This document shows positions 16,970 through 25,649 of a stretch of DNA of 61,130 nucleotides, piece by piece. Source of the DNA: Acidobacteriota bacterium (GTDB lineage: Bacteria > Acidobacteriota > Terriglobia > Terriglobales > SCQP01); contig DAHVCP010000056.1 of assembly GCA_027314025.1 (NCBI GenBank), positions 1 to 61,130 of the forward strand, read 5' to 3'. Positions within the stretch are counted from its first letter, which is position 1, and each line of letters begins with the position of its first letter. The position numbers and the translations under genes are program-made. A model generated the notes under the pieces. The model searched no databases. It worked only from the letters and a program-made list of their open reading frames with translations, and was not told where the DNA came from.

Positions 16970-18354
16970 TGACGGACGGAAATCACAGAGACGCGGCCCA
17001 CGGCGACAGCAACGGGCTGATGGAACTGGCGCAGCGCATCGTCGCCGAGGCGCAGCGCCGCGGCGCCACCGGAGCGGAGTGCGTGATGCGCGAGGGCCGG
17101 GAGCTATCCGCCACCGTGCGTCTGGCTGAGGTGGAACAACTGAAGCAGGCGGGCGGCAAGAGCCTGGGCATCCGCGTGTTTTTGGGCCAGCGTTCGGCCA
17201 GCACCTACAGCTCGGATTTTTCCTGGCCGGCGGTGACGCAGATGATTGACTCCGCCCTGGGAATTGCCCGCATCGCCTCCGAGGATCCCGCCGCGGGCCT
17301 GCCGCAGCCGGAGGAATTGGGCCGATGGGAGGGGGATCTGGGGATCTACTCGCCCGCCGCCGCGCGCGTGGACACCGACGCGGGCGTGGACTTAGCGCGC
17401 CGGGCGGAGGCGGCGGCCCTGGCCGCCGATCCCCGCCTGCGCAATAGCGAGGGAGGCAGCTTCGAGGCCGGGGAAGGCCGCCGCATTTTCGCCAACTCGC
17501 TGGGGTTTGCCGGGGAATATCGCCGCTCGTCTTGTTCCATCGCGGCGGTGCCGATCGCCGAGGAAGACGGCAAGATGCAGCGGGATTATTGGTACACGGT
17601 GGCGCATGACCCGGCGCGTTTGGATTCGCCCGAGGAGGTGGGACGCATCGCCGCGCAGCGCACGCTGCGGCGCTTGGGCGCGCGCAAGGCGCCCACCGCC
17701 CGCGTTCCGGTCGTGTTCGACTCCCTGGTGGCGCGCTCGCTGCTGGATCAGATCTTCACCGCCGTCAGCGGCGAATCCATTTATCGCGGCGCCAGCTTTC
17801 TGGCGGGCAAGCTGGGCGAATTGGTGGCGGCATCCGGCGTCACGGTCGTGGATGACGGTCCGCGTCCGGGCGGTTTCGGCAGCGCGCCGTTCGATGGCGA
17901 GGGCGTGGCCAAGCGGCGGACCGTGGTGCTGCGCAACGGGCGATTGGAGAGCTATTTGCTGAACTGCTACACCGCGCGCAAATTGGGCTTGCGGACCACC
18001 GGCAACGCCAGCCGGGGCTTGGCCGATGCGCCGGGCGTGGGCTATGGCAACCTGTACCTGGAACCGGGAACCCAGACGCCGGAGGAGCTGATCGCCGGCA
18101 TCCCGCAAGGGTTGTTCGTGACGGAGTTTATCGGCTCCGGCGTGAATATTGTCACCGGCGATTATTCCCGCGGCGCCGGCGGGATGTGGATTGAAAATGG
18201 CCAGCTCGCCTATCCGGTCGAGGAGATCACGGTGGCGGGCAACTTGAAAGACATGCTCCAGCACATTGTCGCCGTGGGCAACGACCTCGAGTTCCGTTCC
18301 TCCGCCGCGGCGCCGACGCTGGTGATTGAAGGGATGACCGTGGCTGGCCGTTAG
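16969..18354 (+). CDS. pmbA: TldE/PmbA non-catalytic protease subunit
   Basis: This is the partner subunit of TldD. It has the same fold but no HEXXXH zinc site: the matching region reads FDSLVARSLLDQIFTAVSG. The 461 residues include GLRTTGNASRG and the C-terminal VGNDLEFRSSAAAPTLVIEG, typical of TldE. It should form a heterodimer with TldD and complete the substrate cavity. The start codon overlaps the tldD stop. The CPBP protease gene starts 21 bp downstream. Confidence 0.93.
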   Translation: MTDGNHRDAAHGDSNGLMELAQRIVAEAQRRGATGAECVMREGRELSATVRLAEVEQLKQAGGKSLGIRVFLGQRSASTYSSDFSWPAVTQMIDSALGIARIASEDPAAGLPQPEELGRWEGDLGIYSPAAARVDTDAGVDLARRAEAAALAADPRLRNSEGGSFEAGEGRRIFANSLGFAGEYRRSSCSIAAVPIAEEDGKMQRDYWYTVAHDPARLDSPEEVGRIAAQRTLRRLGARKAPTARVPVVFDSLVARSLLDQIFTAVSGESIYRGASFLAGKLGELVAASGVTVVDDGPRPGGFGSAPFDGEGVAKRRTVVLRNGRLESYLLNCYTARKLGLRTTGNASRGLADAPGVGYGNLYLEPGTQTPEELIAGIPQGLFVTEFIGSGVNIVTGDYSRGAGGMWIENGQLAYPVEEITVAGNLKDMLQHIVAVGNDLEFRSSAAAPTLVIEGMTVAGR

Positions 18355-18375
18355 CTCGCCTCCGACGTTGGACCC

Positions 18376-19347
18376 ATGCCGGATGAGACGCAAAAGAACG
18401 AGCCTCCCGCCGCGTCCACGCCCGGCGCGGCCCCGGAGCCGCCGAACGCCTGGATGCGGATTTGGCTGGGGCCGCGTGGATTGCGCGCCGGTTGGCGCGT
18501 GCTGGTCTATGTCGTTCTGCTGTTGTTCATTGCCGCCATCCTGGCCTTAGGCGCCGTCGCCATCGCTTCCGCCCTGGGGCATCCCGTCGTGCTGCCTCGC
18601 TCCGGACACCCGGTGACTCCGGGGCTGGCGTCGATTTCGATGATCGACGGCGTCCAGTTCGCCGCCGCGATCATCGCGGCTATTTTGATGGGCCTGTTCG
18701 AGGGGCGGAGCCTATCCGCGTTTGGGCTGCCTTGGCACGGAGCGTTTGGCAAGCGTTTTTGGTGGGGCGCGCTGTGGGGTGGAGTCGCGCTCAGCGTCTT
18801 GCTAGGCGGCATCGCGGCGACGGGAAGTTTTCATCTGCGCGGTTTCTCCGCCGGCTTCGCGCATCTGGTGGGGCCGGGCTTGACCTTTGCCGCCGCTTTT
18901 GCCCTGGTGGCTTTTTTCGAGGAGTTTGCCTTCCGCGGCTATCCGCTGACCGCCTTGACCGAAGGCATGGGCTTTTGGCCCGCCGCCATCGTGCTGTCGA
19001 TTGCTTTTGGCGGGATGCACGCCGGCAACACGGGCGAAGCGGTGTGGGGCGTGCTCAGCGCCGGACTGATCGGACTGTTCTTCTGCTTTACCGTCCGCCG
19101 CACTGGCACATTGTGGTTCGCCATCGGCTTTCATTTTTTATGGGATTTCGCCGAGAGTTTTATCTATGCGGTGCCCGATAGCGGTCTGGTGCTGCGTCAT
19201 GCCATGGTGCGATCATCGTTTACTGGATCGCACTGGCTGACCGGCGGCAGCGTGGGACCGGAAGGCAGCCTCTTGATTTTTCCCTTAATCGGCCTGCTCT
19301 TTTGGCTCTTCCACCGCGCCTATCCCGCGGCACGGATGGAGGCCTAG
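18376..19347 (+). CDS. CPBP-family intramembrane glutamic protease (CAAX/ABI type)
   Basis: This integral membrane protease has about eight predicted helices. The conserved residues are all present: Glu182-Glu183 and Arg187 in FFEEFAFRG, His215 in FGGMHAGN, and His253 with Asp257 in GFHFLWDFAE. The N-terminal 25 residues are Pro/Ala-rich and probably cytosolic. Bacterial members cleave membrane peptides, some in bacteriocin immunity or maturation, but most have no known substrate. The length (323) is within family range. It follows tldE by 21 bp and precedes hemH by 8 bp, so it belongs to the same plus-strand unit. A link with TldD/TldE in peptide processing is only a possibility. Confidence 0.88.
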   Translation: MPDETQKNEPPAASTPGAAPEPPNAWMRIWLGPRGLRAGWRVLVYVVLLLFIAAILALGAVAIASALGHPVVLPRSGHPVTPGLASISMIDGVQFAAAIIAAILMGLFEGRSLSAFGLPWHGAFGKRFWWGALWGGVALSVLLGGIAATGSFHLRGFSAGFAHLVGPGLTFAAAFALVAFFEEFAFRGYPLTALTEGMGFWPAAIVLSIAFGGMHAGNTGEAVWGVLSAGLIGLFFCFTVRRTGTLWFAIGFHFLWDFAESFIYAVPDSGLVLRHAMVRSSFTGSHWLTGGSVGPEGSLLIFPLIGLLFWLFHRAYPAARMEA

Positions 19348-19355
19348 GCTCGCCG

Positions 19356-20420
19356 ATGGCCTTCGCCTACGACGGGTTTCTCTTGGTGTCCTTTGGCGGG
19401 CCGGAAAAGCCGGAGGACGTGGAGCCCTTTTTGGATAACGTGCTGCGCGGCCGGCCGGTTCCCCGCGAGCGGCGGGAGGAAGTGGCGCGGCATTATCTAG
19501 ACCGCGGCGGAAAAAGCCCGATCAATGAGCAGAACCGGGCCCTGTTGTCCGCCTTGGAGCCGGCGCTATCCGCCCGCTTTCCCGGTATGCGATTGTACTG
19601 GGGCAACCGCAACTGGCATCCCATGCTGGCCGACACGGTACGCCGCATGCGGCAAGACGGGGTGCGGCGCGCGCTGGCGCTGGCGACTTCGGCCTTCGGC
19701 TCGTATTCGGGCTGCCGCCAGTACCGCGAGGACATCGAGGCGGCGCGGGAGACGGCCGGGGACGGCGCGCCGGAGATCGAGAAGCTGCGTTTGTTCTACA
19801 GCCACCCCGGCTTTGTCGCCGCCGTCGTGGCCGGCGCGCGCCAGGCGTTGGAGCGCATCCCTGCCGGGCGGCGGGCCGCCGCCGGCCTGCTGTTCACCGC
19901 CCACAGCATTCCCCTGGCCATGGCCGCCGTCAGTCCTTACGAGGCGCAGTTGCGCTTGGCAGCGGGCTGGGTGGCCACGGCCCTCGGGCGCGAGGATTGG
20001 CGCTTGGGCTACCAGAGCCGAAGCGGCTCGCCGCGGCAGCCCTGGCTGGAGCCGGATGTGGCGGCGCAGTTGGCGCGGATGGCCGGCGAGGGCCGGGGCG
20101 ACGTGGTGGTGGTTCCCATCGGGTTTTTGTCGGACCACATGGAAGTCGTGCACGACTTGGATGTGGAGGCGCGGGAAGAGGCAGAGCGGCTGGGCGTGAA
20201 CATGGAGCGCGCCGCCACCCCGGGTTCACGGCCGGAATTGGTGGCGGCCATCGTCAGCCTGGTGGCGGAGCGCATGACGGGCGAGGCGCCGCAGGCGATG
20301 CCGGGAGCGCGGGAGGATAAAAGCTGCAAGGGCGATTGCTGCCGGGTGGTTACGGGTAGGGCAGCAACGGAAACGCCGCCAGCCGTTCGTACTCGAACTT
20401 CCCACGCACCGGACGGCTGA
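19356..20420 (+). CDS. hemH: Ferrochelatase, probably with a [2Fe-2S] cluster
   Basis: It inserts Fe(II) into a porphyrin in haem synthesis. His183 in TAHSIP and Glu263 in SDHMEVVHDLD are the metal-insertion residues. I start at MAFAYDG, 8 bp after the upstream stop; the product is 354 residues. Cys120 (YSGCRQYRED) and a C-terminal CKGDCC (Cys324, Cys328, Cys329) resemble the cluster ligands of actinobacterial ferrochelatases, though spacing differs and cluster presence is inferred. The final 24 residues (from about position 331) are encoded antisense to the end of the convergent thpR gene, a 71-bp overlap, and look like a non-conserved extension. It is the last gene of the tldD-tldE-CPBP-hemH unit. 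Confidence 0.94.
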   Translation: MAFAYDGFLLVSFGGPEKPEDVEPFLDNVLRGRPVPRERREEVARHYLDRGGKSPINEQNRALLSALEPALSARFPGMRLYWGNRNWHPMLADTVRRMRQDGVRRALALATSAFGSYSGCRQYREDIEAARETAGDGAPEIEKLRLFYSHPGFVAAVVAGARQALERIPAGRRAAAGLLFTAHSIPLAMAAVSPYEAQLRLAAGWVATALGREDWRLGYQSRSGSPRQPWLEPDVAAQLARMAGEGRGDVVVVPIGFLSDHMEVVHDLDVEAREEAERLGVNMERAATPGSRPELVAAIVSLVAERMTGEAPQAMPGAREDKSCKGDCCRVVTGRAATETPPAVRTRTSHAPDG

Positions 20421-20901
20421 GAAATAAGGCGAACTCGCCGACGTGCTGCACTCCCCAGGTTGGTTCGAGTGGGTCCAGTTCCGCTCGCAGAGGCGCCAGA
20501 CTGCCTGTGCCGGCGCTGGCCAAGGTGATATGCGGCGTCAACGGCCGCGCTTCGGGCGTGAACCCCAGCGCCGCCAACTGGTCCTCGATCGCCAAGGCCA
20601 GCAGCTCCGCCGGCCGCGGATCGGCGACGCCAACCCACAGCGTTCGCGGCCGGCCTCGCGGCGGAAAAGCGCCCAACCCGCGCAATTCGAGAGGAAACGG
20701 CGGGCGGCGCACCTGTCCCAAGGCCCCGTGCAGCGCCGGCAATTCGCTTTCCGGGCGCTCGCCCAAAAAGCGCAGGGTCAAGTGCCACGCCTCCGGCCGC
20801 GACCAGTGCGCGTTCGGCGCGCGGGTCATCAGCGGCGCCCGCAGCCGCTCGATTTCCCGCCGCAATGCCGCCTCCAGGGCGACCGCAACGAACAACCGCA
20901 T
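20350..20901 (-). CDS. thpR: RNA 2',3'-cyclic phosphodiesterase (ThpR/LigT, 2H superfamily)
   Basis: It opens 2',3'-cyclic phosphate ends of RNA, as in tRNA repair, and can ligate half-tRNAs in vitro. Two HxT motifs mark the 2H active site: His40 in HLTLRFLG and His124 in HITLASAG. The N-terminus MRLFVAVAL and the 183-residue length are typical. It starts 3 bp after the cydB stop, so it is co-transcribed with cydAB. Its 3' end overlaps hemH on the other strand by 71 bp. Confidence 0.92.
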   Translation of the reverse strand: MRLFVAVALEAALRREIERLRAPLMTRAPNAHWSRPEAWHLTLRFLGERPESELPALHGALGQVRRPPFPLELRGLGAFPPRGRPRTLWVGVADPRPAELLALAIEDQLAALGFTPEARPLTPHITLASAGTGSLAPLRAELDPLEPTWGVQHVGEFALFLSRPVRGKFEYERLAAFPLLPYP

Positions 20902-20904
20902 GGC

Positions 20905-21948
20905 TCAATATTCGTGCCCCGTGCCCGGCGCCGGCAAGTGGACCTTGCCCGCGAACGTGCGATGCACATGGTAGCTGTAGAACGCGACCGCGATCATGCC
21001 GACGATGTTGGCGAGAAAGGACGTGAACAGCGCATGCGGCGTGGAGGCGGCGTTGAAAATGGTCAGGCTGTCGTGGCGGTCGAGCGTGGAAGGCAGCAGG
21101 GCCGGATAGACGCTGGCAGCGGCCGAGCCGAGCAAGCCCACGATCACCATTGTGGAGGCGCGGAAGGCTGCGACCTGCCGCCCGCGGCGGCGGGACCAGA
21201 ATCCCAATCCCAGACCGGCGACGGTGACCGCCGGGAGGATCAAGGCCAAGGGTTGGCGGAGGAAATTGGCGCCGATGCCGGCGCGCAGGGCGAGCGTCGC
21301 CGCGGTCATGCCCGCGATCAGCGCCAGCGCGGCCCACCACAGTCCCGCCGCCCATTGCCGCGCGCGTTCTTCCAGCGTGCCCACCGCTTTCCGGCGCAGA
21401 TAATTGGCGCCGTGCCACACCAGCAACGTCAGGCTGAGCAAGCCGGTGAGCAGGGAATAAGGATTGAGCAGCAGCGTGAAGCTGCCTTGGAAATAGCCGT
21501 TGGGCGCGATGGGCAATCCGCGGACGATGTTGCCGAGCGCGACGCCGAGAAACAGCGCCAAAAAAATACTGGCCAGGCCGAAGGTCACATCCCAAAATCC
21601 GCGCCACATGTGGTGGGCGAAATGGCTACGGAATTCGATTGCGATGCCGCGCATCAGCAACAGCCACAGCACCGCCATCAGCGCCAAATAGAAGCCGCTG
21701 AAACCGGAGGCGTAGACCCGCGGGAACGCCACCAGCATCATGCCGCCGGCGGCGATCAGCCACACCTCGTTGCCGTTCCAGACCGGGCCGATGGCGTTGA
21801 CGCAGATGCGGCGCTCCTCGGCCGTTTTGGCCACCCAGGGGTGCAAGGCGCCCACGCCCAGGTCGTAGCCGTCCAGCACCGCGTAGGCCGCCAACATGGC
21901 GCTCAGCAAGACGAACCAGGCTTGCGCCCAAAACACCGGGTTATGCAC
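20905..21948 (-). CDS. cydB: Cytochrome bd-type quinol oxidase subunit II
   Basis: This membrane subunit of the bd oxidase supports the haem-bearing subunit I. The N-terminus AAYAVLDGYDLGVGALHPW and the motif GPVWNGNEVWLIAAGG are diagnostic. Its 347 residues and about eight helices are of family size. The start overlaps the cydA end by 8 bp, indicating translational coupling, and thpR follows. No cydX-like small ORF is evident after it. No cydDC exporter is in the window. Confidence 0.95.
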   Translation of the reverse strand: MHNPVFWAQAWFVLLSAMLAAYAVLDGYDLGVGALHPWVAKTAEERRICVNAIGPVWNGNEVWLIAAGGMMLVAFPRVYASGFSGFYLALMAVLWLLLMRGIAIEFRSHFAHHMWRGFWDVTFGLASIFLALFLGVALGNIVRGLPIAPNGYFQGSFTLLLNPYSLLTGLLSLTLLVWHGANYLRRKAVGTLEERARQWAAGLWWAALALIAGMTAATLALRAGIGANFLRQPLALILPAVTVAGLGLGFWSRRRGRQVAAFRASTMVIVGLLGSAAASVYPALLPSTLDRHDSLTIFNAASTPHALFTSFLANIVGMIAVAFYSYHVHRTFAGKVHLPAPGTGHEY

Positions 21949-23308
21949 GGGGCGGCTCCGGGCTGGGCATCACCGCATGGTGGGGGGGCGGGGCGGCTTC
22001 CTCCTCCTCGATGCCGCGATGGATCACTTTGCCGGCCAGCAACAAGAACAGCAGCCCCAGCAGCAGGTACAGCCCCGCGAATCCCAGGGTGGTGAAAATG
22101 ACTTCACCGGTGGACACGTTCGGCGAGACGCCGGCGGAGGTGCGGAGCAATCCATAGACCAGCCATGGCTGGCGGCCCACCTCCGTGACCACCCATCCGG
22201 CCTCGTTGGCGATGAAGGGGAAGGGCAGGGCTAGCATCAGAATCCACAGGTACCATCGGCTGCGTTCCAGCCGGCCCAGGTAGAGCAGCAGGCCTCCCGC
22301 CAGGGCGATGGCGATGAACCCCGTGCCCAGACCGACCATGATGTGGTAGGCGTAATAGGTAAGATCCACCGGCGGCCACAAATCCCGGGGATAGCTGTCC
22401 AGCCCGCGCACCGGAGCGCTAAAGCTTCCATAGGCGAGAAAGCTGAGCAGGCCCGGCGCCCGCACCGGATCCAACAGCCGCCCATGCCGGGCATCGGGCA
22501 TGCCGAGAATCGCCAGCGGCGCTTCCGGCTCCGTCTTGAACTGGCCCTCCATGGTGGCCAACTTGATCGGCTGATAGCGCGCCACGTCCCGTCCCGCGAT
22601 GTCGCCGGTGGGGAAGATTTGCAGCAGCGAAAACACCACGGCGCCGATCACGCCGGCGCGAACGCAGTTGCGGCCAAGATGTTGGCAACGGCCCGCCAGC
22701 AGATAGAACGCGCCGATGGAACCGACGATGAAGCTGCCCGCCAACAACGCGCCGCTGATCACGTGGGCATACATCCATCCGGCATAGGGATTGAACACCA
22801 CCCGCCAAAAGGAGGCCAGCACCGGCTGGCCGTTCGGTCCCAGGCGGTAGCCTACCGGGTGCTGCATCCAAGCGTCCGCGGCGGTGATGAAATAGCCGGA
22901 CAGCAGGGAGCCCGCCGCTACGCCCAGGCCGGCCAGCCACTGTCCGATGCGGCCGATTCGGCCGCGGCCAAAAAGAAACAGGCCTAGGAATCCGGACTCC
23001 AGGAAGAACGCATAGACGCCCTCCAGAGGCAGCACCTGCCCAAACAAGCCACCGCCGAAGGCCGAGAGCTGGCTCCAATTAGCGCCGAACTCAAACTCCA
23101 AGGGAATGCCCGTGACCACGCCGGCGGCGAAGGAAATGGCGAAAATGCGGGCCCAGAATTCGGCGGCTTGGTGGTAGCCTTCCTCCCCAGTCACTACGTG
23201 CAGCGTGCTGAAGACGGCGATAAAGAAACCCAGCCCCATGGTGATGATGGGAAACAGGTAATGGAACATCACCGTGAACGCAAACTGGATTCGGTCGGCA
23301 AAAACCAT
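21941..23308 (-). CDS. cydA: Cytochrome bd-type quinol oxidase subunit I (short Q-loop, CIO-like)
   Basis: It oxidises quinol and reduces oxygen to water at the cytoplasmic membrane. The haem ligands are visible: His16 (FHYLFP), His182 (MYAHVISG) and Met324 (YHIMVGLG). The quinol-binding region contains GRDVARYQP and LATMEGQFKTEP. At 455 residues it is shorter than the Escherichia coli enzyme because the Q-loop is brief, as in cyanide-insensitive-oxidase-type members. The C-terminal tail is acidic then His/Pro-rich (GIEEEEAAPPPHH). It is the first gene of cydA-cydB-thpR. The 164-bp gap before it, on the glgE side, shows no clear promoter to my eye. Confidence 0.96.
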   Translation of the reverse strand: MVFADRIQFAFTVMFHYLFPIITMGLGFFIAVFSTLHVVTGEEGYHQAAEFWARIFAISFAAGVVTGIPLEFEFGANWSQLSAFGGGLFGQVLPLEGVYAFFLESGFLGLFLFGRGRIGRIGQWLAGLGVAAGSLLSGYFITAADAWMQHPVGYRLGPNGQPVLASFWRVVFNPYAGWMYAHVISGALLAGSFIVGSIGAFYLLAGRCQHLGRNCVRAGVIGAVVFSLLQIFPTGDIAGRDVARYQPIKLATMEGQFKTEPEAPLAILGMPDARHGRLLDPVRAPGLLSFLAYGSFSAPVRGLDSYPRDLWPPVDLTYYAYHIMVGLGTGFIAIALAGGLLLYLGRLERSRWYLWILMLALPFPFIANEAGWVVTEVGRQPWLVYGLLRTSAGVSPNVSTGEVIFTTLGFAGLYLLLGLLFLLLAGKVIHRGIEEEEAAPPPHHAVMPSPEPPRA

Positions 23309-23472
23309 GGCCTTAGGCGCAGATTAGCGCGACCGCGCCGGGAAGGGAAATCGCGCTCCGGCGGCGGGCGGGATTGCCGGCGGCTGCTCGCGGGCGTTGC
23401 GCTGTTTGCGCAGGGGGGGCAAAGCAGCCGTGCTGGCCCGCGCCAGGCGATGCCCGTGGCCTGGCCGCCGCG

Positions 23473-25437
23473 CTACCCGCGCCGCACCGCGAAGATCTGC
23501 GCCGGAATCTGTGCCGGATCCACGCGCACCCATTGCCGCCGTCCCCGCCATCGCCCCCGGTAGCCGCCCAGCAAATCTTCGATTTCGAATTCCTCTTTTT
23601 CCCCGATTCCGAACGCCTCCAGCGGCACCTCAACGTCTGCCGCTTGCGGCTGAAACGGATCCAAATTGACAGCGATGAACAGCAGGTCGCTGCCTTCCTG
23701 CTTGGCGTAGAACAGTATCTCGTCGTTGTAGGCGGGAAGGAAACGGAGGTTGTCCAAGCGATGCAGGGCGGGGTGCATGCGGCGAATCTCATTGACCCGG
23801 CCGATCATGTCCTTGATGTTGCCCGGCCGGTCCCAGTCCCAGGTCTTGAACTGGTACTTCTCCGAATCGGCGTACTCCTCCGTGCCGGGGATTGCCCGGT
23901 TCTCGACCAGCTCGAAGCCGTTATAGATGCCGTAGTTGGGCGCCAAGGTCGCCGCCAGCACCAGCCTTTGCAGAAACGCCGGCCGGCCGCCGCGCTGGAG
24001 GACCGGGCTGAGAATATCCGGCGTATTGACGAAGAAATTCGGCCGGAAAAAGTCGTGCAGCGGGGGCGCGCTCAGCTCGGTCACATATTCCGTTAGTTCC
24101 TGCTTGGTATTGCGCCAGGTGAAATAGGTGTAGGACTGCGTGAAGCCGAGTTTGGCCAAATATTGCATCACCTTCGGCCGGGTGAACGCCTCGGCCAAGA
24201 AGATGGCGTCGGGATGGCGCCGGCGCACGCGGTGGATCAGCCACTCCCAAAAGGCGAACGGTTTGGTATGGGGATTGTCCACGCGCACGATCTTGACGCC
24301 GTGCGCGTACCAAAACTCGATCACGCCCTCCAGGGCTTCCCATAAGCCCTGCCAATCGGCGCAGTAAAAGTTGAGCGGAAAAATGTCTTCGTACCGTTTC
24401 GGCGGGTTCTCGGCGTACTGAATCGTGCCGTCGGGGCGGTGATAGAACCATTCGGGATGTTGCCGTACCCAGGGATGGTCGGGCGAGCAGTGGGCGGCGA
24501 AATCCAGCGCCAATTCCATGCCCTGCGCTTGCACCGCAGCGGCGAACCGGTCGAAATCCGCCAGCGTGCCGAGTCCCGGCTCGATGGCGTCGTGTCCGCC
24601 CTCGGGACCGCCGATGGCATACGGACTGCCGGGATCGCCCGGTTGGGCGACCAAGGAATTATTCCGGCCCTTGCGGTGCGTGCGTCCGATGGGATGGATC
24701 GGGGGCAAGTACACAACATCGAAGCCCATGGCGGCGATTTCCGGCAGCCGCGCTTCGCACTCCGCCCAGGTGGCGCTGCGCGTCGGGTTGGGGCCCTGGG
24801 AACGCGGGAACATTTCATACCAGGCGCCGTATTCCGCCCGGCGCCGGTCGCTGATCACCGGCCAAACCGTGGCCGCGCGGACCGGCGCCGACAGCGGCGG
24901 CTGGCGGCGCGCCCAGGCGGCGGTCTCCTCGGCCAGAAGTTTGGCCTCATCCATGGCGGCGTCAGCCGGGCCGGCGCCGCGCCGCCCCTTGTGTCCGCCC
25001 CCGGCCAGGCGCAGCAGCAACGCCTCCCCGGCCACCAGTTCACTCGCAATGCCTTGGCTGGCATCGCGCTTGCGCAGCGTATCCCGCTGCCAGGTGGCGA
25101 ACTCCTCCACCCAGGCCTCGATGGTGAATTCGTAATCGGCATTGCGCGCCAGGGAGAATGCGCCCCTCCAGCGGTCATTGCGCAAGGCTCGCATCGGGGC
25201 CCTTTGCCACTCCTCCGCTGGGTCCGCCACCGCGCGGAACAGCACCGCCGCCCCCAGCACCTCGTGGCCCTCCTTGAAGATGTCGGCCTCGACCCCAACC
25301 TCTCCGCCTTGCACGCGCTTCACCGGGAACCTGCCATCGTCCACCTGCGGCGTGACGTTTTCGATGATGATGTTGTGGCCGACCAGGGGATTGGGGCGCT
25401 TGCGGCCGCGGGGGGACGGGGAAGGAGATTCCGGCAT
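23473..25437 (-). CDS. glgE: Maltosyltransferase GlgE (maltose-1-phosphate to alpha-1,4-glucan)
   Basis: This GH13_3 enzyme extends alpha-1,4-glucan with maltosyl units from maltose 1-phosphate. An N-terminal beta domain and helical insert (1-190) precede the barrel (AEYGAWYEMFPRSQG). The nucleophile is Asp387 in VRVDNPHTKP and the acid/base is Glu416 in FLAEAFTRP. NTPDILSPVLQRGG and the C-terminal beta domain end the protein at 654 residues, a normal length. The usual partners TreS and maltokinase are not in the window; TreY, TreZ and GlgX are encoded 15-20 kb to the right. The Met start lies in a Pro-rich segment, so the true start could be slightly further in. Confidence 0.95.
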   Translation of the reverse strand: MPESPSPSPRGRKRPNPLVGHNIIIENVTPQVDDGRFPVKRVQGGEVGVEADIFKEGHEVLGAAVLFRAVADPAEEWQRAPMRALRNDRWRGAFSLARNADYEFTIEAWVEEFATWQRDTLRKRDASQGIASELVAGEALLLRLAGGGHKGRRGAGPADAAMDEAKLLAEETAAWARRQPPLSAPVRAATVWPVISDRRRAEYGAWYEMFPRSQGPNPTRSATWAECEARLPEIAAMGFDVVYLPPIHPIGRTHRKGRNNSLVAQPGDPGSPYAIGGPEGGHDAIEPGLGTLADFDRFAAAVQAQGMELALDFAAHCSPDHPWVRQHPEWFYHRPDGTIQYAENPPKRYEDIFPLNFYCADWQGLWEALEGVIEFWYAHGVKIVRVDNPHTKPFAFWEWLIHRVRRRHPDAIFLAEAFTRPKVMQYLAKLGFTQSYTYFTWRNTKQELTEYVTELSAPPLHDFFRPNFFVNTPDILSPVLQRGGRPAFLQRLVLAATLAPNYGIYNGFELVENRAIPGTEEYADSEKYQFKTWDWDRPGNIKDMIGRVNEIRRMHPALHRLDNLRFLPAYNDEILFYAKQEGSDLLFIAVNLDPFQPQAADVEVPLEAFGIGEKEEFEIEDLLGGYRGRWRGRRQWVRVDPAQIPAQIFAVRRG

Positions 25438-25509
25438 AGGGGCAGAGTAGCGTTTCCGGCGGCGTTGGCGCTAGGCTCCCGGCGCAACCCAAACTTTCGG
25501 CCGCGCGCC

Positions 25510-25527
25510 CCGCGACTTGCGTCGCGG
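25510..25527. other. Hairpin between the DUF4097 gene and glgE
   Basis: Perfect 7-bp arms (CCGCGAC and GTCGCGG) enclose a 4-nt loop that reads GCAA on the minus strand, a stable GNRA tetraloop. It lies in the 212-bp gap after the sigma-factor operon and before glgE. It may end the operon transcript, but no T-tract follows. The rest of the gap is GC-rich with nothing recognisable. Confidence 0.4.
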
Positions 25528-25649
25528 CTCCCTGCCGATGCCGTCGCGCGCCGGCCGATGCCGTTCCCCGCGCGCGGCGGGACCGTTCGCGACCGAGCAG
25601 CGCGATGAGCGGTACGGAGACGGACGCGCGGCCCGCGGCGGTCGCGGAG

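Noticed and set aside
15518-18354. RiPP or microcin precursor next to tldD/tldE
   Set aside because: The genes are adjacent to each other and to copZ and the CPBP gene with no spare small ORF of precursor type.
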